64,000 nt of DNA from Dyadobacter sp. CY312 (GCF_021390535.1 NZ_JAJUXG010000011.1:310001-374000), one strand, 5' to 3'; numbered from the stretch's first letter, positions 43,286-51,862 are shown. The notes: generated by a model not told the origin, from the sequence alone. Translations and numbers: made by a program.

Positions 43286-44080
43286 ATGAAACGTTTTTTA
43301 ATTCTTGCACTTGCTACGATGTTTTTCACTTCCTGTTCAAACAATGATTCCAATGAAACAGTAGTACCTGCAACTACGGCGGAAGCCAAACTCACTTTCG
43401 ACTCTAAAGTAGGAAGCGCAGATTTTGCTCTGAATAAAGATTTTACAGTAGGCTCCAAAACTTACAATTTCAAAAAACTTCGTTACTGGGTCAGCAATGT
43501 ATCTCTGGTTGATTCCAAGGGAGCAGAATATAAGATACCTAACGCCTATTATCTGATCGAAGAAGTGGGCGAACTGGACCTTACCGGAACTGTGAATGGC
43601 AATAAAAATTTGTATCCGGCCCGTAAAAGAGAAACGATCGATTTCAGGGACATTCCGGCAGGAGAATATAAAAGTGTAAAGTTTTCCATCGGAGTCGATT
43701 CCAAATACAATGATAATCTCAGCCTTGGTGCAGGTGAACTTACCATTGCCAACGGCATGAGCAACATCGCCTGGATGTGGCATTCGAGCTATATCTTCTC
43801 ATCCCTTGCCGGAAGCGTGAAGGAAGGAACTGAAACCAAGGACTTCACCACGGAAACCGGATTAAACGCCAATTACAAAACGTTGACGATTGATCTGGCA
43901 ACACCGGTAAATTTCTCGAACACGAAGGAAATCGTTCTGAACGTGGACGTTACCAAAATTTTTGACGGCATTGACCCGATCAAAAACCCGACTATCAGCG
44001 CTATGAGCCCTACTTTGATGTCGACCGTGGCGGATAACTATGCAACCAAAGCCATTGCATTCAGTACCACGGTAAAATAG
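43286..44080 (+). CDS. mbnP: MbnP-family lipoprotein (copy 2)
   Basis: The second MbnP-like protein, 264 residues, has a lipoprotein signal ending FFTSC (Cys17). It shares the family pattern: KKLRYWVSNVSLVDSKG, FSIGVDSKYND and MSNIAWMWHSSYIFSSLAG with Trp163 and Trp165. A clear DVTKIFDG motif follows, as in copy 1 (DVLKVFDG). It lacks the C-terminal DHIH of copy 1 and ends in VADNYATKAIAFSTTVK, so its metal site may differ. It is followed four bases later by the second MbnH. Confidence 0.83.
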   Translation: MKRFLILALATMFFTSCSNNDSNETVVPATTAEAKLTFDSKVGSADFALNKDFTVGSKTYNFKKLRYWVSNVSLVDSKGAEYKIPNAYYLIEEVGELDLTGTVNGNKNLYPARKRETIDFRDIPAGEYKSVKFSIGVDSKYNDNLSLGAGELTIANGMSNIAWMWHSSYIFSSLAGSVKEGTETKDFTTETGLNANYKTLTIDLATPVNFSNTKEIVLNVDVTKIFDGIDPIKNPTISAMSPTLMSTVADNYATKAIAFSTTVK

Positions 44081-44084
44081 CGCT

Positions 44085-45125
44085 ATGAATTTGCGACAGG
44101 CTATATTTTTATTGATACTTGTTTGCGCAGGTTGCAGCAAAAAGGAAATTGACCCGGAGTCGCAGGCATATTCATTGCCTGTTCCGGAACATTTCCCGCA
44201 ACCTGTATTCGATACCCAAAACCCAATGACAAGGGAAGGTATTGAGCTGGGACGGATGTTGTTTTATGACGTCCGGTTGTCCGCCAACAACAAAGTATCC
44301 TGCGCAAGTTGCCACGAGCAGGCATTGGCATTCAGTGATGGCGTTGCATTAAGCAAGGCCGGCGTTTCAGGAACTCCATTGCTCCGGCATTCGCCTGCGT
44401 TGATCAATATGGCGTGGGCTAACAATGGTTTGTTCTGGGATGGTGGCTCTACCAATCTGGAATCGCAGGCATTCGGCCCGCTGACAGCACATGATGAAAT
44501 GGCACAAAATCTGTTCGAGCTTATAGATGAACTCAATGCCGTTCCCGAATATGTAACTCGTTTTAAAACTGCTTTCGCGGACGAAATCACAACCCGGAAT
44601 GTGGTAAAAGCATTGGCCCAGTTCCAGAGAACGCTCATTTCAGCGAATTCAGAGTATGATCAATTCAAACTAAAAAAAGCCGGTGGAACCTTGTCAGATG
44701 TAGAACTTAGAGGACTGGAATTGGTACAGCAAAAATGCCAGGGATGCCACAGCAGTGAATTGTTCACCGACAATGAATACCATAACAATGGTCTCGATGC
44801 TGATTTCTCCAACACCGAATATGAAGGAGTGTTTTTGGGAAGATACCGGATCAGCTACAATCTCGCTGATCTGGGAAAATTCAGAACGCCTACCCTGCGC
44901 AACGTGGCGTTAACAGCGCCATACATGCATGACGGACGGCTTGCATCACTGGAAGATGTGGTTGAACATTATGCTAACGGAATCAAAAATTCAGGAACAC
45001 TGGATGAACGTTTGCCTGCCGGAGGAATGAAGCTGAACAAAGATGAAAAGGAAGCCATTGTCGCATTTTTAAAAACGCTGACGGATTATCAATTTGTAGT
45101 TGATCCAAAATTCAAACAACCGTGA
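44085..45125 (+). CDS. mbnH: MbnH-like di-heme peroxidase (copy 2)
   Basis: This 346-residue lipoprotein (signal ending ILVCAGC) is a paralogue of the first MbnH. Its hemes attach at Cys73-Cys76-His77 (CASCH) and Cys218-Cys221-His222 (CQGCH). LFWDGGSTNLESQAFGPL, VTRFKTAFADEITTRNVVKA and VALTAPYMHDGRLASLEDVV are family motifs. The region before the second heme is more compact than in copy 1. The four-base gap to MbnP copy 2 indicates a matched enzyme-substrate pair. Sequence alone cannot tell whether each MbnH serves only its own MbnP. Confidence 0.9.
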   Translation: MNLRQAIFLLILVCAGCSKKEIDPESQAYSLPVPEHFPQPVFDTQNPMTREGIELGRMLFYDVRLSANNKVSCASCHEQALAFSDGVALSKAGVSGTPLLRHSPALINMAWANNGLFWDGGSTNLESQAFGPLTAHDEMAQNLFELIDELNAVPEYVTRFKTAFADEITTRNVVKALAQFQRTLISANSEYDQFKLKKAGGTLSDVELRGLELVQQKCQGCHSSELFTDNEYHNNGLDADFSNTEYEGVFLGRYRISYNLADLGKFRTPTLRNVALTAPYMHDGRLASLEDVVEHYANGIKNSGTLDERLPAGGMKLNKDEKEAIVAFLKTLTDYQFVVDPKFKQP

Positions 45126-45635
45126 ACCGATTTGATGTTTACTTCTTTTACTATGTCACAAATTAATTTTCTGTTATTGGCAATTTACTAAAAAAAGCCG
45201 TAAGACTGACGCTTAAAGTGCTTGTCATGCTGAGCGGAGTCGAAGCACGGGACGCAACGTTAGTCATTATCAATAAACCAGTTAAAAATAATACCAATGG
45301 TAACTCGGGGAGATATGTCAATTACTCATAACATCAATTATTTACCGCATATGCCAATGGTAGATTTATAAAACGCTAATTATTGATAGTGTTAATTTGG
45401 TTACTCGGGTTTCGACTCCGCTCAACCTGACAAAGATCATGTCATTTTCAATGGCTTCGGCCACCCGGCGGATCGCCGAAGCGAAATCTTGTTGAGAACG
45501 AAATGGTTATCCAGGGTTAATGTTCGCCCTTAAAACACATCAAACGTCATTTAACCGCAGCGGCGGCCGCGTGTGATATGACAACAGCAAAAATTTCAAC
45601 ATCAAGTCCTTAATTTCTTTAAACAATTAAAACAA
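45126..45635. other. Gene-free interval with a repeat element in the copper locus
   Basis: No coding region was seen in these 510 bases. They hold the inverted repeat at 45223-45432. A hairpin with CTTCGGC and GCCGAAG arms lies just after it, near 45457-45483. The last 100 bases contain CAGCGGCGGCCGCGTG, unusually GC-rich for this window. Confidence 0.6.
45223..45432. repeat. Inverted-repeat element of about 210 bases, MITE-like
   Basis: The left end carries TGTCATGCTGAGCGGAGTCG (45223-45242, then AAGCAC) and the right end GGGTTTCGACTCCGCTCAAC (45407-45426, then CTGACA). The 14-base cores TGAGCGGAGTCGAA and TTCGACTCCGCTCA are perfectly complementary. No transposase ORF lies between. Similar sequences recur between genes in Bacteroidota (recalled, not searched), so this is probably a small non-autonomous repeat. 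Confidence 0.7.
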
Positions 45636-46145
45636 ATGAAAATACTAATCTTAAACATCCTGGCTTTACTCATTCTGGCGGGTTGTAATTCCGAAAACAA
45701 AGATTCATCTCATAGCGATAGTACAACTATGCAGGATCCTAACGGGCATGACCATGGCTCACATGCAGCAGGCGATCCGCGCGTAGCGGAAGTAATGGCT
45801 ATTCACGATAGTATTATGCCGCAAATGGGTGCGATCATGGATTTGAAACAGAAGATCACTGCTAACCTGAAAACAACTGACAGTTTACTCGTTGTCAAAT
45901 CAACTGACGTCTTAAAAAAGAGGAAAGAAGAAGCTTTTACGCTGCACATTCAGTTGGACAAGGCCGATAAGGAAATGATGAACTGGATGCATCAGTACAA
46001 AGCCGATACGCTGGAAAAATTGGGAGATTCAGAAGCAACTGCGTACATCGCAGATCAAAAGCTAAAAATTGAAACCGTACGTAATCAGATGAACAAAGGT
46101 ATAGCGGATGCCCGCGCCTTCCTTGACAAAAATTCAGCCTTATGA
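45636..46145 (+). CDS. His-rich lipoprotein before SCO1
   Basis: This 169-residue protein has a lipoprotein signal ending LLILAGC (Cys16) and a short His-rich segment, NGHDHGSHAAGD, that could bind copper. The rest is a helical region with Met residues (MPQMGAIMDLKQK and KEMMNWMHQYKADT). No known family was recognised. Its stop overlaps the SCO1 start (ATGA, 46142-46145), so the two are probably translated together, and a copper-carrier role is an inference. Confidence 0.78.
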   Translation: MKILILNILALLILAGCNSENKDSSHSDSTTMQDPNGHDHGSHAAGDPRVAEVMAIHDSIMPQMGAIMDLKQKITANLKTTDSLLVVKSTDVLKKRKEEAFTLHIQLDKADKEMMNWMHQYKADTLEKLGDSEATAYIADQKLKIETVRNQMNKGIADARAFLDKNSAL

Positions 46146-46768
46146 AAAAGCTATTGATACCAATATTCTTCCTGACAATCTTATTCACAAGCTGTGAGGA
46201 TAAAAAGCTCCCCTACATAGGCGAACCGGATGTGGTGAAGAAAATGGTGGATGGGAAAGAGGTGGAAGAAACCATTTACCCAACCATTCCCGAATTCTCT
46301 TTCCTGAATCAATACGGAGAAACCGTTACGGAAAAGTCATTTGAAGGGAAAATTTATGTGGCAGATTTCTTCTTCACTACCTGCCCCACCATTTGTCCGG
46401 TGATGAAAAAGAATATGCTGAAAGTTTATCAGGAATTTAATGATAATCCCGACGTACAGATTCTATCTCACACCATTGATCCCGGCCATGATTCAGTAGC
46501 TGTTTTGAAAAAATACGCAGATGACCTTGGAATAACCGGCAACAAATGGCAACTGGTGACCGGCGAACGTGATAAAATATATGAAATAGGCGAAAAACAC
46601 TATTTCGTCAGTGCAAGGGAAGATTCCTTGGAAGCAGGCGGTTACATTCATAGCGGTCACTTTGTATTGGTAGATAAAAACCGACACATTCGCGGCATGT
46701 ACGACGGTACCACAGAAGCGGAAACCAAGCAGTTGATCGAGGATATTAAGGTGTTACTGAGAGAGTAG
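46142..46768 (+). CDS. SCO1/SenC-family copper chaperone
   Basis: The 208-residue lipoprotein (signal ending LFTSC, Cys18) has the thioredoxin-like SCO fold. The copper-binding CxxxC is in FFFTTCPTICPVMKKNML, and the third ligand His is in GGYIHSGHFVLVDKNRHI. SHTIDPGHDSVAVLKKYADD is also typical. SCO proteins deliver copper to cytochrome c oxidase or act as thiol reductants. It closes the copper locus and is translationally coupled to the His-rich lipoprotein. Confidence 0.94.
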   Translation: MKKLLIPIFFLTILFTSCEDKKLPYIGEPDVVKKMVDGKEVEETIYPTIPEFSFLNQYGETVTEKSFEGKIYVADFFFTTCPTICPVMKKNMLKVYQEFNDNPDVQILSHTIDPGHDSVAVLKKYADDLGITGNKWQLVTGERDKIYEIGEKHYFVSAREDSLEAGGYIHSGHFVLVDKNRHIRGMYDGTTEAETKQLIEDIKVLLRE

Positions 46769-46910
46769 AACTGATTGTGTTTTGACATTTTATATTAGAT
46801 AAACAACGATGCCGCACTGACCAGGGTCATGATTAAACATTCATTAAAATCAAGGAAAATTGCGATATGCGTTGTTTCTTTGTGAAAAATTTAAAGCGTC
46901 CGATAAAAAT

Positions 46911-47240
46911 ATGCCGAGCGGAGAAAAAAGTGCACAGCCCTGGTTGGGTAAAATGCAGGAAAAATGGGGATTGGAAACAACCAGACAGGTTCTTTTGGTT
47001 TTAGCTGTTTTCAGCCTTTCGGGGTCGTCAGTGGTTTGGTTGAGAAAAGGCCTTTTCCACCTGTTGGGTTATGATGACACAACGCCAATGTGGTTAAAAA
47101 CCGTTACCTACATTCTTTTTATTTTCCCTACTTACCAAAGTTTACTACTTGTATATGGTTTTCTTTTGGGTCAGTTTTCATTTTTCTGGGAAAAGGAAAA
47201 GAAAATGTTCCGCTGGATTGCTGCCAAGTTCAGTAAGTAA
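46911..47240 (+). CDS. Small DUF6787-like membrane protein
   Basis: The 109-residue protein starts at the ATG at 46911 (MPSGEKSAQPWLGKMQEKWG) rather than at a TTG at 46860. It has two membrane helices (about residues 26-42, and 66-85, LKTVTYILFIFPTYQSLLLV) and conserved polar ends (GLETTRQVLLVL; FFWEKEKKMFRWI). It looks like DUF6787, a small Bacteroidota membrane family without known function. This assignment is from memory. A terminator follows. Confidence 0.72.
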   Translation: MPSGEKSAQPWLGKMQEKWGLETTRQVLLVLAVFSLSGSSVVWLRKGLFHLLGYDDTTPMWLKTVTYILFIFPTYQSLLLVYGFLLGQFSFFWEKEKKMFRWIAAKFSK

Positions 47241-47270
47241 TACCTGATTTAAGTTTTAGAAATATAGTTG

Positions 47271-47308
47271 AGACGGACAAGGGCAAACAGCTCTTGTCCG
47301 TCTTTTTT
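47271..47308 (+). terminator. Terminator of the DUF6787-like gene
   Basis: AGACGGACAAG (47271-47281) pairs perfectly with CTTGTCCGTCT (47293-47303), and a T run follows. Confidence 0.9.
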
Positions 47309-47459
47309 CGTTTTGAGGTAAAATACCTTATTTACACAAATTATTTTCGGTATACCATTGATTATGTGATGACAATAAATGATTTTGCGTATAGGAGTGA
47401 CCATTCCCGGCTCAGCTTGTCTAAAATCTCAAAATCATCTTTCCAAACTTTCTCAAATT

Positions 47460-48272
47460 ATGGATTACGAAATTGTCAAAGCCGGTATCATCGCGGCAAT
47501 CACACAGTACGGCGGTAAAATTTTGCTTGCCATCATCGCCCTTATTATTGGTCGAATTATTATCGGAAAAATCAGTGATCTTGTTAGTAACCTGATGGAC
47601 AAAAGAAAGGTTGACCGCGACGTTCAGCCATTTCTTAATTCACTGATCAGCGTTCTTTTAAATGTAATGCTGCTTTTGAGCATTGCGGGTATTGTCGGGA
47701 TAGAAACTTCTTCTTTCGTAGCAGTATTAGGAGCTGCTGGCTTGGCTGTTGGGCTTGCTTTGCAGGGTAGCCTCGCCAATTTTGCCGGTGGCGTTCTCAT
47801 TCTTATTTTCAAACCGTATCGTGTAGGTGACCTTATTAACGCACAAGGATTCACTGGCGTGGTTGAAGGCGTCCAAATCTTCAATACAGTGCTCGTTACG
47901 CCGGACAACAAAACCATCATTCTTCCAAACGGACCACTTTCTACCTCTCCCGTTACCAATATTTCGGGTAAAGGCAAAATCAGGGTTGACATGGTATTCG
48001 CTGCTGGCAGTCAAAACGGCGCGGATAAGATCAGAGCCTCAGTTCAAAAGGTTGTGGATGCCTGCCCTACTGCATTAAAAGATGTATCTCATGATATTTT
48101 GGTAACCAAACTGACCGAAAACGCGATATTTTTTGATGTGAGGGTCTGGACGCCAAGTGCAACCTACTGGGATACTTATTATAATGTTCACGAGGGAATC
48201 AGCAGACAATTTGCTCTGGATGGCATTCAGGCGCCTAAGCCGGCAGAAGTGAGCGTGGCCCTGAAACAATAA
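47460..48272 (+). CDS. mscS: MscS-family mechanosensitive channel
   Basis: The 270-residue protein starts at the ATG at 47460 (MDYEIVKAGIIAAITQYGGK), since the extension to 47379 is low-complexity and out of family. It has three membrane helices, ending with the pore helix motif VLGAAGLAVGLALQGSLANF AGGVLI (two pieces), rich in Gly and Ala as in MscS. The beta domain follows (YRVGDLINAQGFTGVVEGVQ, IILPNGPLSTSPVTNIS). MscS releases solutes during osmotic downshock. The gene has its own terminator. Confidence 0.94.
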   Translation: MDYEIVKAGIIAAITQYGGKILLAIIALIIGRIIIGKISDLVSNLMDKRKVDRDVQPFLNSLISVLLNVMLLLSIAGIVGIETSSFVAVLGAAGLAVGLALQGSLANFAGGVLILIFKPYRVGDLINAQGFTGVVEGVQIFNTVLVTPDNKTIILPNGPLSTSPVTNISGKGKIRVDMVFAAGSQNGADKIRASVQKVVDACPTALKDVSHDILVTKLTENAIFFDVRVWTPSATYWDTYYNVHEGISRQFALDGIQAPKPAEVSVALKQ

Positions 48273-48303
48273 ACAAAATAACATTTCATATCGGATAATT
48301 ACG

Positions 48304-48341
48304 GGAGTATGGGAATCTTGATTCCTGTACTCCTTATTTTA
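48304..48341 (+). terminator. Terminator of mscS
   Basis: A 13-base stem (48304-48316 with 48321-48333) including two G-U pairs and a four-base loop is followed by a T-rich run. Confidence 0.75.
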
Positions 48342-48345
48342 TTTA

Positions 48346-48353
48346 TACCTTTG
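48346..48353 (+). promoter_or_regulatory. Candidate -7 element of ffh
   Basis: TACCTTTG is a full match to TAnnTTTG and lies 42 bases before the ffh start codon. A TTG at 48318 is 25 bases upstream, slightly too far for a good -33. Confidence 0.45.
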
Positions 48354-48395
48354 TGAATTATTTCAATTAAGGATCAGAATCATACATACCATTCC

Positions 48396-49718
48396 ATGTT
48401 TGAAAACTTACAGGATAAGCTTAACAATGCCTTCCGCACGCTAAAAGGAAAGGATAGAATATCAGACATAAACGTTGCTGCGACTACTAAAGAAGTGCGT
48501 AAAGCACTGGTCGACGCTGACGTTAACTTTAAAGTAGCCAAGGAAATTACCGACCGGATCAGGGACAAAGCCCTTGACCGTAAAATATTGATATCTGTCG
48601 AACCAGGACAGATGTTTGTGAAGATCGTTCAGGAAGAACTAACTGAACTGATGGGTGGGCAGGCCGAAGCCATCAACATCAAAGGCGACCCGGCTGTAAT
48701 CCTGATTGCAGGTTTACAAGGATCTGGTAAAACAACTTTTACCGGAAAACTGGCTTATTTACTTAAAAAACAGGGAAGACAAGTTCTTTTAACTGCCTGC
48801 GACGTTTACCGTCCAGCGGCGATTGAGCAGCTTAAAGTATTGGGAGAGCAAGTTGGCGTGGAAGTATATTCTGAGCCTGAAAACAAAAATCCTGTAAGCA
48901 TTGCTCAGAATGCGATTTCACATGCCCGAAAAATTGGCAAGAAAATCGTGATCGTCGATACAGCTGGACGCTTGGCTGTAGATGAGGCGATGATGCAGGA
49001 GGTTGCTGATATCAAATCGGCTATCAACCCTTCTGAAATCCTCTTCGTGGTTGATTCCATGACAGGACAGGATGCGGTTAATACAGCCAAAACTTTCAAT
49101 GAACGTCTGAATTTTGACGGCGTTGTACTTACCAAACTTGATGGTGACGCACGTGGTGGAGCAGCTCTTTCGATTCGTCAGATTGTAGACAAACCCATTA
49201 AATACATCAGTACGGGTGAGAAAATGGAGGCGCTTGACTCCTTCTACCCTGATCGTATGGCGAGCAGGATTCTGGGGATGGGTGACGTAATCTCCCTTGT
49301 TGAACGTGCTCAACAGGCCTTCGACGAAGATGAAGCGAAGCGTATTAATGCCAAAATGCGTCAGAATAAATTCGATTTTGACGACTTTCTGGGTCAGTTG
49401 CAGCAGATCAAAAAGATGGGTAATGTAAAAGACCTTATCGGAATGATTCCCGGAATGGGAAGTGCTATGAAAGACATGGATATTGATAATGAGTCTTTCA
49501 AACCAATTGAAGCTATCATACAATCGATGACTAAAAAGGAGCGCGAAAATCCTGACATCATCGACGGAAGCCGTAAAAAGAGAATTGCTATCGGTAGCGG
49601 AACGACCATTTTGCAGGTAAACAACCTCATTAAGCAGTTTGATGAAATGCGAAAAATGATGAAAAAAATGAATACCATGCAGGCAGCAGGAAAACTTGGC
49701 AAAGCACTTCGCCGCTAA
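48396..49718 (+). CDS. ffh: Signal recognition particle protein (GTPase)
   Basis: Ffh binds signal sequences on ribosomes and delivers them to the membrane. The 440-residue protein has the N domain, the GTPase G domain (P-loop IAGLQGSGKTTFTGKL, DVYRPAAIEQL, IVDTAGRLAVDEAM, VVLTKLDGDARGGAALSI) and the Met-rich M domain near the C-terminus (VKDLIGMIPGMGSAMKDM, MRKMMKKMNTMQ). The length is normal. The 4.5S RNA was not found in the window. Confidence 0.97.
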   Translation: MFENLQDKLNNAFRTLKGKDRISDINVAATTKEVRKALVDADVNFKVAKEITDRIRDKALDRKILISVEPGQMFVKIVQEELTELMGGQAEAINIKGDPAVILIAGLQGSGKTTFTGKLAYLLKKQGRQVLLTACDVYRPAAIEQLKVLGEQVGVEVYSEPENKNPVSIAQNAISHARKIGKKIVIVDTAGRLAVDEAMMQEVADIKSAINPSEILFVVDSMTGQDAVNTAKTFNERLNFDGVVLTKLDGDARGGAALSIRQIVDKPIKYISTGEKMEALDSFYPDRMASRILGMGDVISLVERAQQAFDEDEAKRINAKMRQNKFDFDDFLGQLQQIKKMGNVKDLIGMIPGMGSAMKDMDIDNESFKPIEAIIQSMTKKERENPDIIDGSRKKRIAIGSGTTILQVNNLIKQFDEMRKMMKKMNTMQAAGKLGKALRR

Positions 49719-49757
49719 TTTTGATCCTGCGATTATGATTCGCTTTATCTGTTATTA

Positions 49758-50240
49758 ATGAAAAAAATATTTGCTCCGCTTATCATCCTTTTGTTTGTTG
49801 GCGTAGGTGAGCTTAAAGCTCAGGCATCCGTAGGTTATTATCCTTGGAGCAATCTGATTTCGGTGAGCACCAATACAAAAAAAGCGATCTGGCTTGATAC
49901 CCGGCTTCAGACAAACTCGCTGTTTAGCAGCCTTAGCATTGACATATTACCAATGATCAATCTGAAACGGGGAGAAATTGTACAGTGGTATATTGGTGGA
50001 GGCATAAGAGTGAATCCTTTGTACCGTATAGCGGACTCGAAAGCTGACCTCATTACAATAGACGGATACTCAGTTAATTTTGGCGTCCGTATAGCACCGC
50101 TTCCGCAGAACAGGCGCATACAGCTGGCACTGGAACTAAATCCTTATGTGAAAGATAAGTTTGACAGCGGTGTTTTGAAAAGCCATTTTGGTGTAGTTTA
50201 TGTTTTTGGAAAAAAGAAAGAAAGTACTGAAATACAATAG
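49758..50240 (+). CDS. Secreted hypothetical protein, small beta-barrel-like
   Basis: The 160-residue protein has a signal peptide (KIFAPLIILLFVGVGELKAQ, cleaved after AQA) and alternating strands that end HFGVVYVFGKKKE, as in small outer-membrane beta-barrels. No family was recognised and no function can be given. It lies 39 bases after ffh on the same strand and may be co-transcribed. Confidence 0.65.
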   Translation: MKKIFAPLIILLFVGVGELKAQASVGYYPWSNLISVSTNTKKAIWLDTRLQTNSLFSSLSIDILPMINLKRGEIVQWYIGGGIRVNPLYRIADSKADLITIDGYSVNFGVRIAPLPQNRRIQLALELNPYVKDKFDSGVLKSHFGVVYVFGKKKESTEIQ

Positions 50241-50361
50241 GTTTTAATATTTGTTTAAAATCCTGTTACCTGAAACTTATTTCACGTCCTATTGTGGAAG
50301 TAGACACCAGGAGGATTTACTTCATTCAAATTTGTCGAAAACAATCAAACACTACATTAAA

Positions 50362-50808
50362 ATGAAAAAGACACTTTTCAACGTTGGATTTGCACTATTG
50401 ATCAGCGCATTTACATTTACCGCTTGTTCAAAAAAGGCAGAAAACGAAACCAAAGAAGCTACTGAGGCGGTTGCCGGTGACGTTAAAGAAGGTGCTGCTG
50501 AGGCAAAAGATGCCGTTTCGGACGCAGCAACTGACGTTAAAGAAGGAGCTCAGGATGTAGCTTCTGACGTGAAAGATGCTGGTAAAGATGCTGTTTCTGA
50601 TGTGAAAGCAGCTATCAACAAAACTACTGATGCAGTAGACAGCAAATTGAGCAAACTAAGTGCTTCTGCACGTACCGAGTACGATTCTTTCAACAAGGAG
50701 ATCAATCGTCTTGATGAAGAAATCAAAAAAGCATCTGCTTTGGAAAAAGTGAAGCTTGAAAAAACAAAGGCTACTTTCATCGCCAAACGCGACGCATTGC
50801 TAAAATAG
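50362..50808 (+). CDS. Lipoprotein with LEA-like repeats
   Basis: This 148-residue protein starts at the ATG at 50362 and has a lipoprotein signal ending FTFTAC (Cys22). The region from about residue 33 to 90 consists of degenerate repeats rich in Ala, Asp, Lys and Glu: GDVKEGAAEAKDAVSDAA, TDVKEGAQDVASDVKDAGK, DAVSDVKAAINKTTDAVD. Such amphipathic helical repeats resemble late-embryogenesis-abundant or apolipoprotein-like proteins. A charged coiled-coil tail follows. The function is unknown; stress protection is only a guess from the repeat type. A terminator follows. Confidence 0.8.
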   Translation: MKKTLFNVGFALLISAFTFTACSKKAENETKEATEAVAGDVKEGAAEAKDAVSDAATDVKEGAQDVASDVKDAGKDAVSDVKAAINKTTDAVDSKLSKLSASARTEYDSFNKEINRLDEEIKKASALEKVKLEKTKATFIAKRDALLK

Positions 50809-50840
50809 TCCGGAGCATCTCTGGAATATAATAAAAAAAT

Positions 50841-50879
50841 AAAATAGCAACTTGTAATGAAACGGGTTGCTATTTTTAT
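50841..50879 (+). terminator. Terminator of the LEA-like lipoprotein gene
   Basis: AAAATAGCAAC (50841-50851) pairs with GTTGCTATTTT (50866-50876), and a T-rich run follows. The next start codon is at 50918. Confidence 0.8.
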
Positions 50880-50917
50880 TTTCGGGTCTTGTACTTAAAA
50901 TTAGCCGCAGCACCCAT

Positions 50918-51187
50918 ATGAGCGAAATATCCATTACAGAAGGTCTGGGCTGGATGGGAGTTGTATTTTATGTTTCCTCTTACTTGTTGCTCAGTACGGG
51001 CAAGCTCAAAGCCAACAGCTATTTATTCCATCTGCTGAATATTCTTGGTGCTTTGGGATTGATTACCGACTCCGCTTATGAAAACGACAAGCCAAACCTT
51101 GCAGTGAACAGCATTTGGCTGCTTATTGGCTTATGGGCTATTGGAAAGCGCTTTTATTCCGAATCAAACCGACGCAACGGTCGTTAA
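50918..51187 (+). CDS. Small CBU_0592-like membrane protein
   Basis: The 89-residue protein starts at the ATG at 50918 (MSEISITEGLGWMGVVFYVS) and has about three hydrophobic segments: GWMGVVFYVSSYLLLS, FHLLNILGALGLIT and NSIWLLIGLWAIGK. It resembles the CBU_0592 membrane-protein family, whose function is unknown. It converges on the TetR gene and overlaps it by 24 bases. Confidence 0.75.
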   Translation: MSEISITEGLGWMGVVFYVSSYLLLSTGKLKANSYLFHLLNILGALGLITDSAYENDKPNLAVNSIWLLIGLWAIGKRFYSESNRRNGR

Positions 51188-51775
51188 ATTGAGCATATCA
51201 ATTGCCTGTTGCTTATATCTGACCAGCTTTTGTTCATACTCTATCTTGTCAGTTACAAGACTAAGATAAAAATAGGCCCCGTCTACCAAAACGAAGATGC
51301 TATCCGCAATCTGATCCGGATCATCAATATCCAAAAGTCCCTCTTTTCTGCATTCTTCTATTTTTGCACTCAGCAAACTTCTTAGCGAATCAAGTATCTT
51401 TTTATACAAATCCTTGATTTTAGGTTCTCTGAACGAAAGTGAATAACAGCTATAGAACAGGCCATCATCAAAGAGCGTATTCCATTTTTTAGAAAATATA
51501 TTATCGATAGTTTCAAGCAAGCCCGTTTGAGGATCCGTCTGTTTTTTACCCGTTACTTTGTAAATCAACTGATATTTATCCAAAATGTAGTCGATTAAGC
51601 CATATGTCAGATCTTCGCGCGTTTGAAAGTAGTGTATGATCAAACTTGGATTGATATCCATCTCTTTTGCAATCTTGGCAATCGAAGTATTTTCCAGCCC
51701 TTCCTTTTTGGCAAGCTTGTAAAACACCTTGATTATTTCCTTCTGACGGGCCTCTTTCAAACTTTTCCTTCCCAT
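51164..51775 (-). CDS. TetR-family transcriptional regulator
   Basis: The 203-residue protein has a typical TetR N-terminal helix-turn-helix: SIAKIAKEMDINPSLIIHYF, TREDLTYGLIDYIL. The C-terminal ligand domain is all-helical and variable (DPDQIADSIFVLVDGAYFYL). The ligand is unknown. It is divergent neither from the phosphatase nor from SusC, but it is the only regulator near the SusCD locus, on the same strand as that locus. A possible operator is present upstream of susC (58443-58470). Confidence 0.9.
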   Translation of the reverse strand: MGRKSLKEARQKEIIKVFYKLAKKEGLENTSIAKIAKEMDINPSLIIHYFQTREDLTYGLIDYILDKYQLIYKVTGKKQTDPQTGLLETIDNIFSKKWNTLFDDGLFYSCYSLSFREPKIKDLYKKILDSLRSLLSAKIEECRKEGLLDIDDPDQIADSIFVLVDGAYFYLSLVTDKIEYEQKLVRYKQQAIDMLNLTTVASV

Positions 51776-51862
51776 GCCAATTGTTAATTTTTAGATAGGT
51801 AATTTATGGGATTTTCATTTCAAACGAATACAAACACGAACCTTTCAGTAATAAGTGAATGG

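Noticed and set aside
45126..45635. Insertion sequence
   Set aside because: Inverted ends exist but no transposase ORF lies between them, so only a small repeat is called.
39349..46768. Methanobactin biosynthesis operon
   Set aside because: No MbnB/MbnC-type enzymes and no short precursor peptide were seen; only the MbnP/MbnH part is present.
48918..49523. 201-residue minus-strand ORF
   Set aside because: It is antisense to ffh, with no domain and no promoter.
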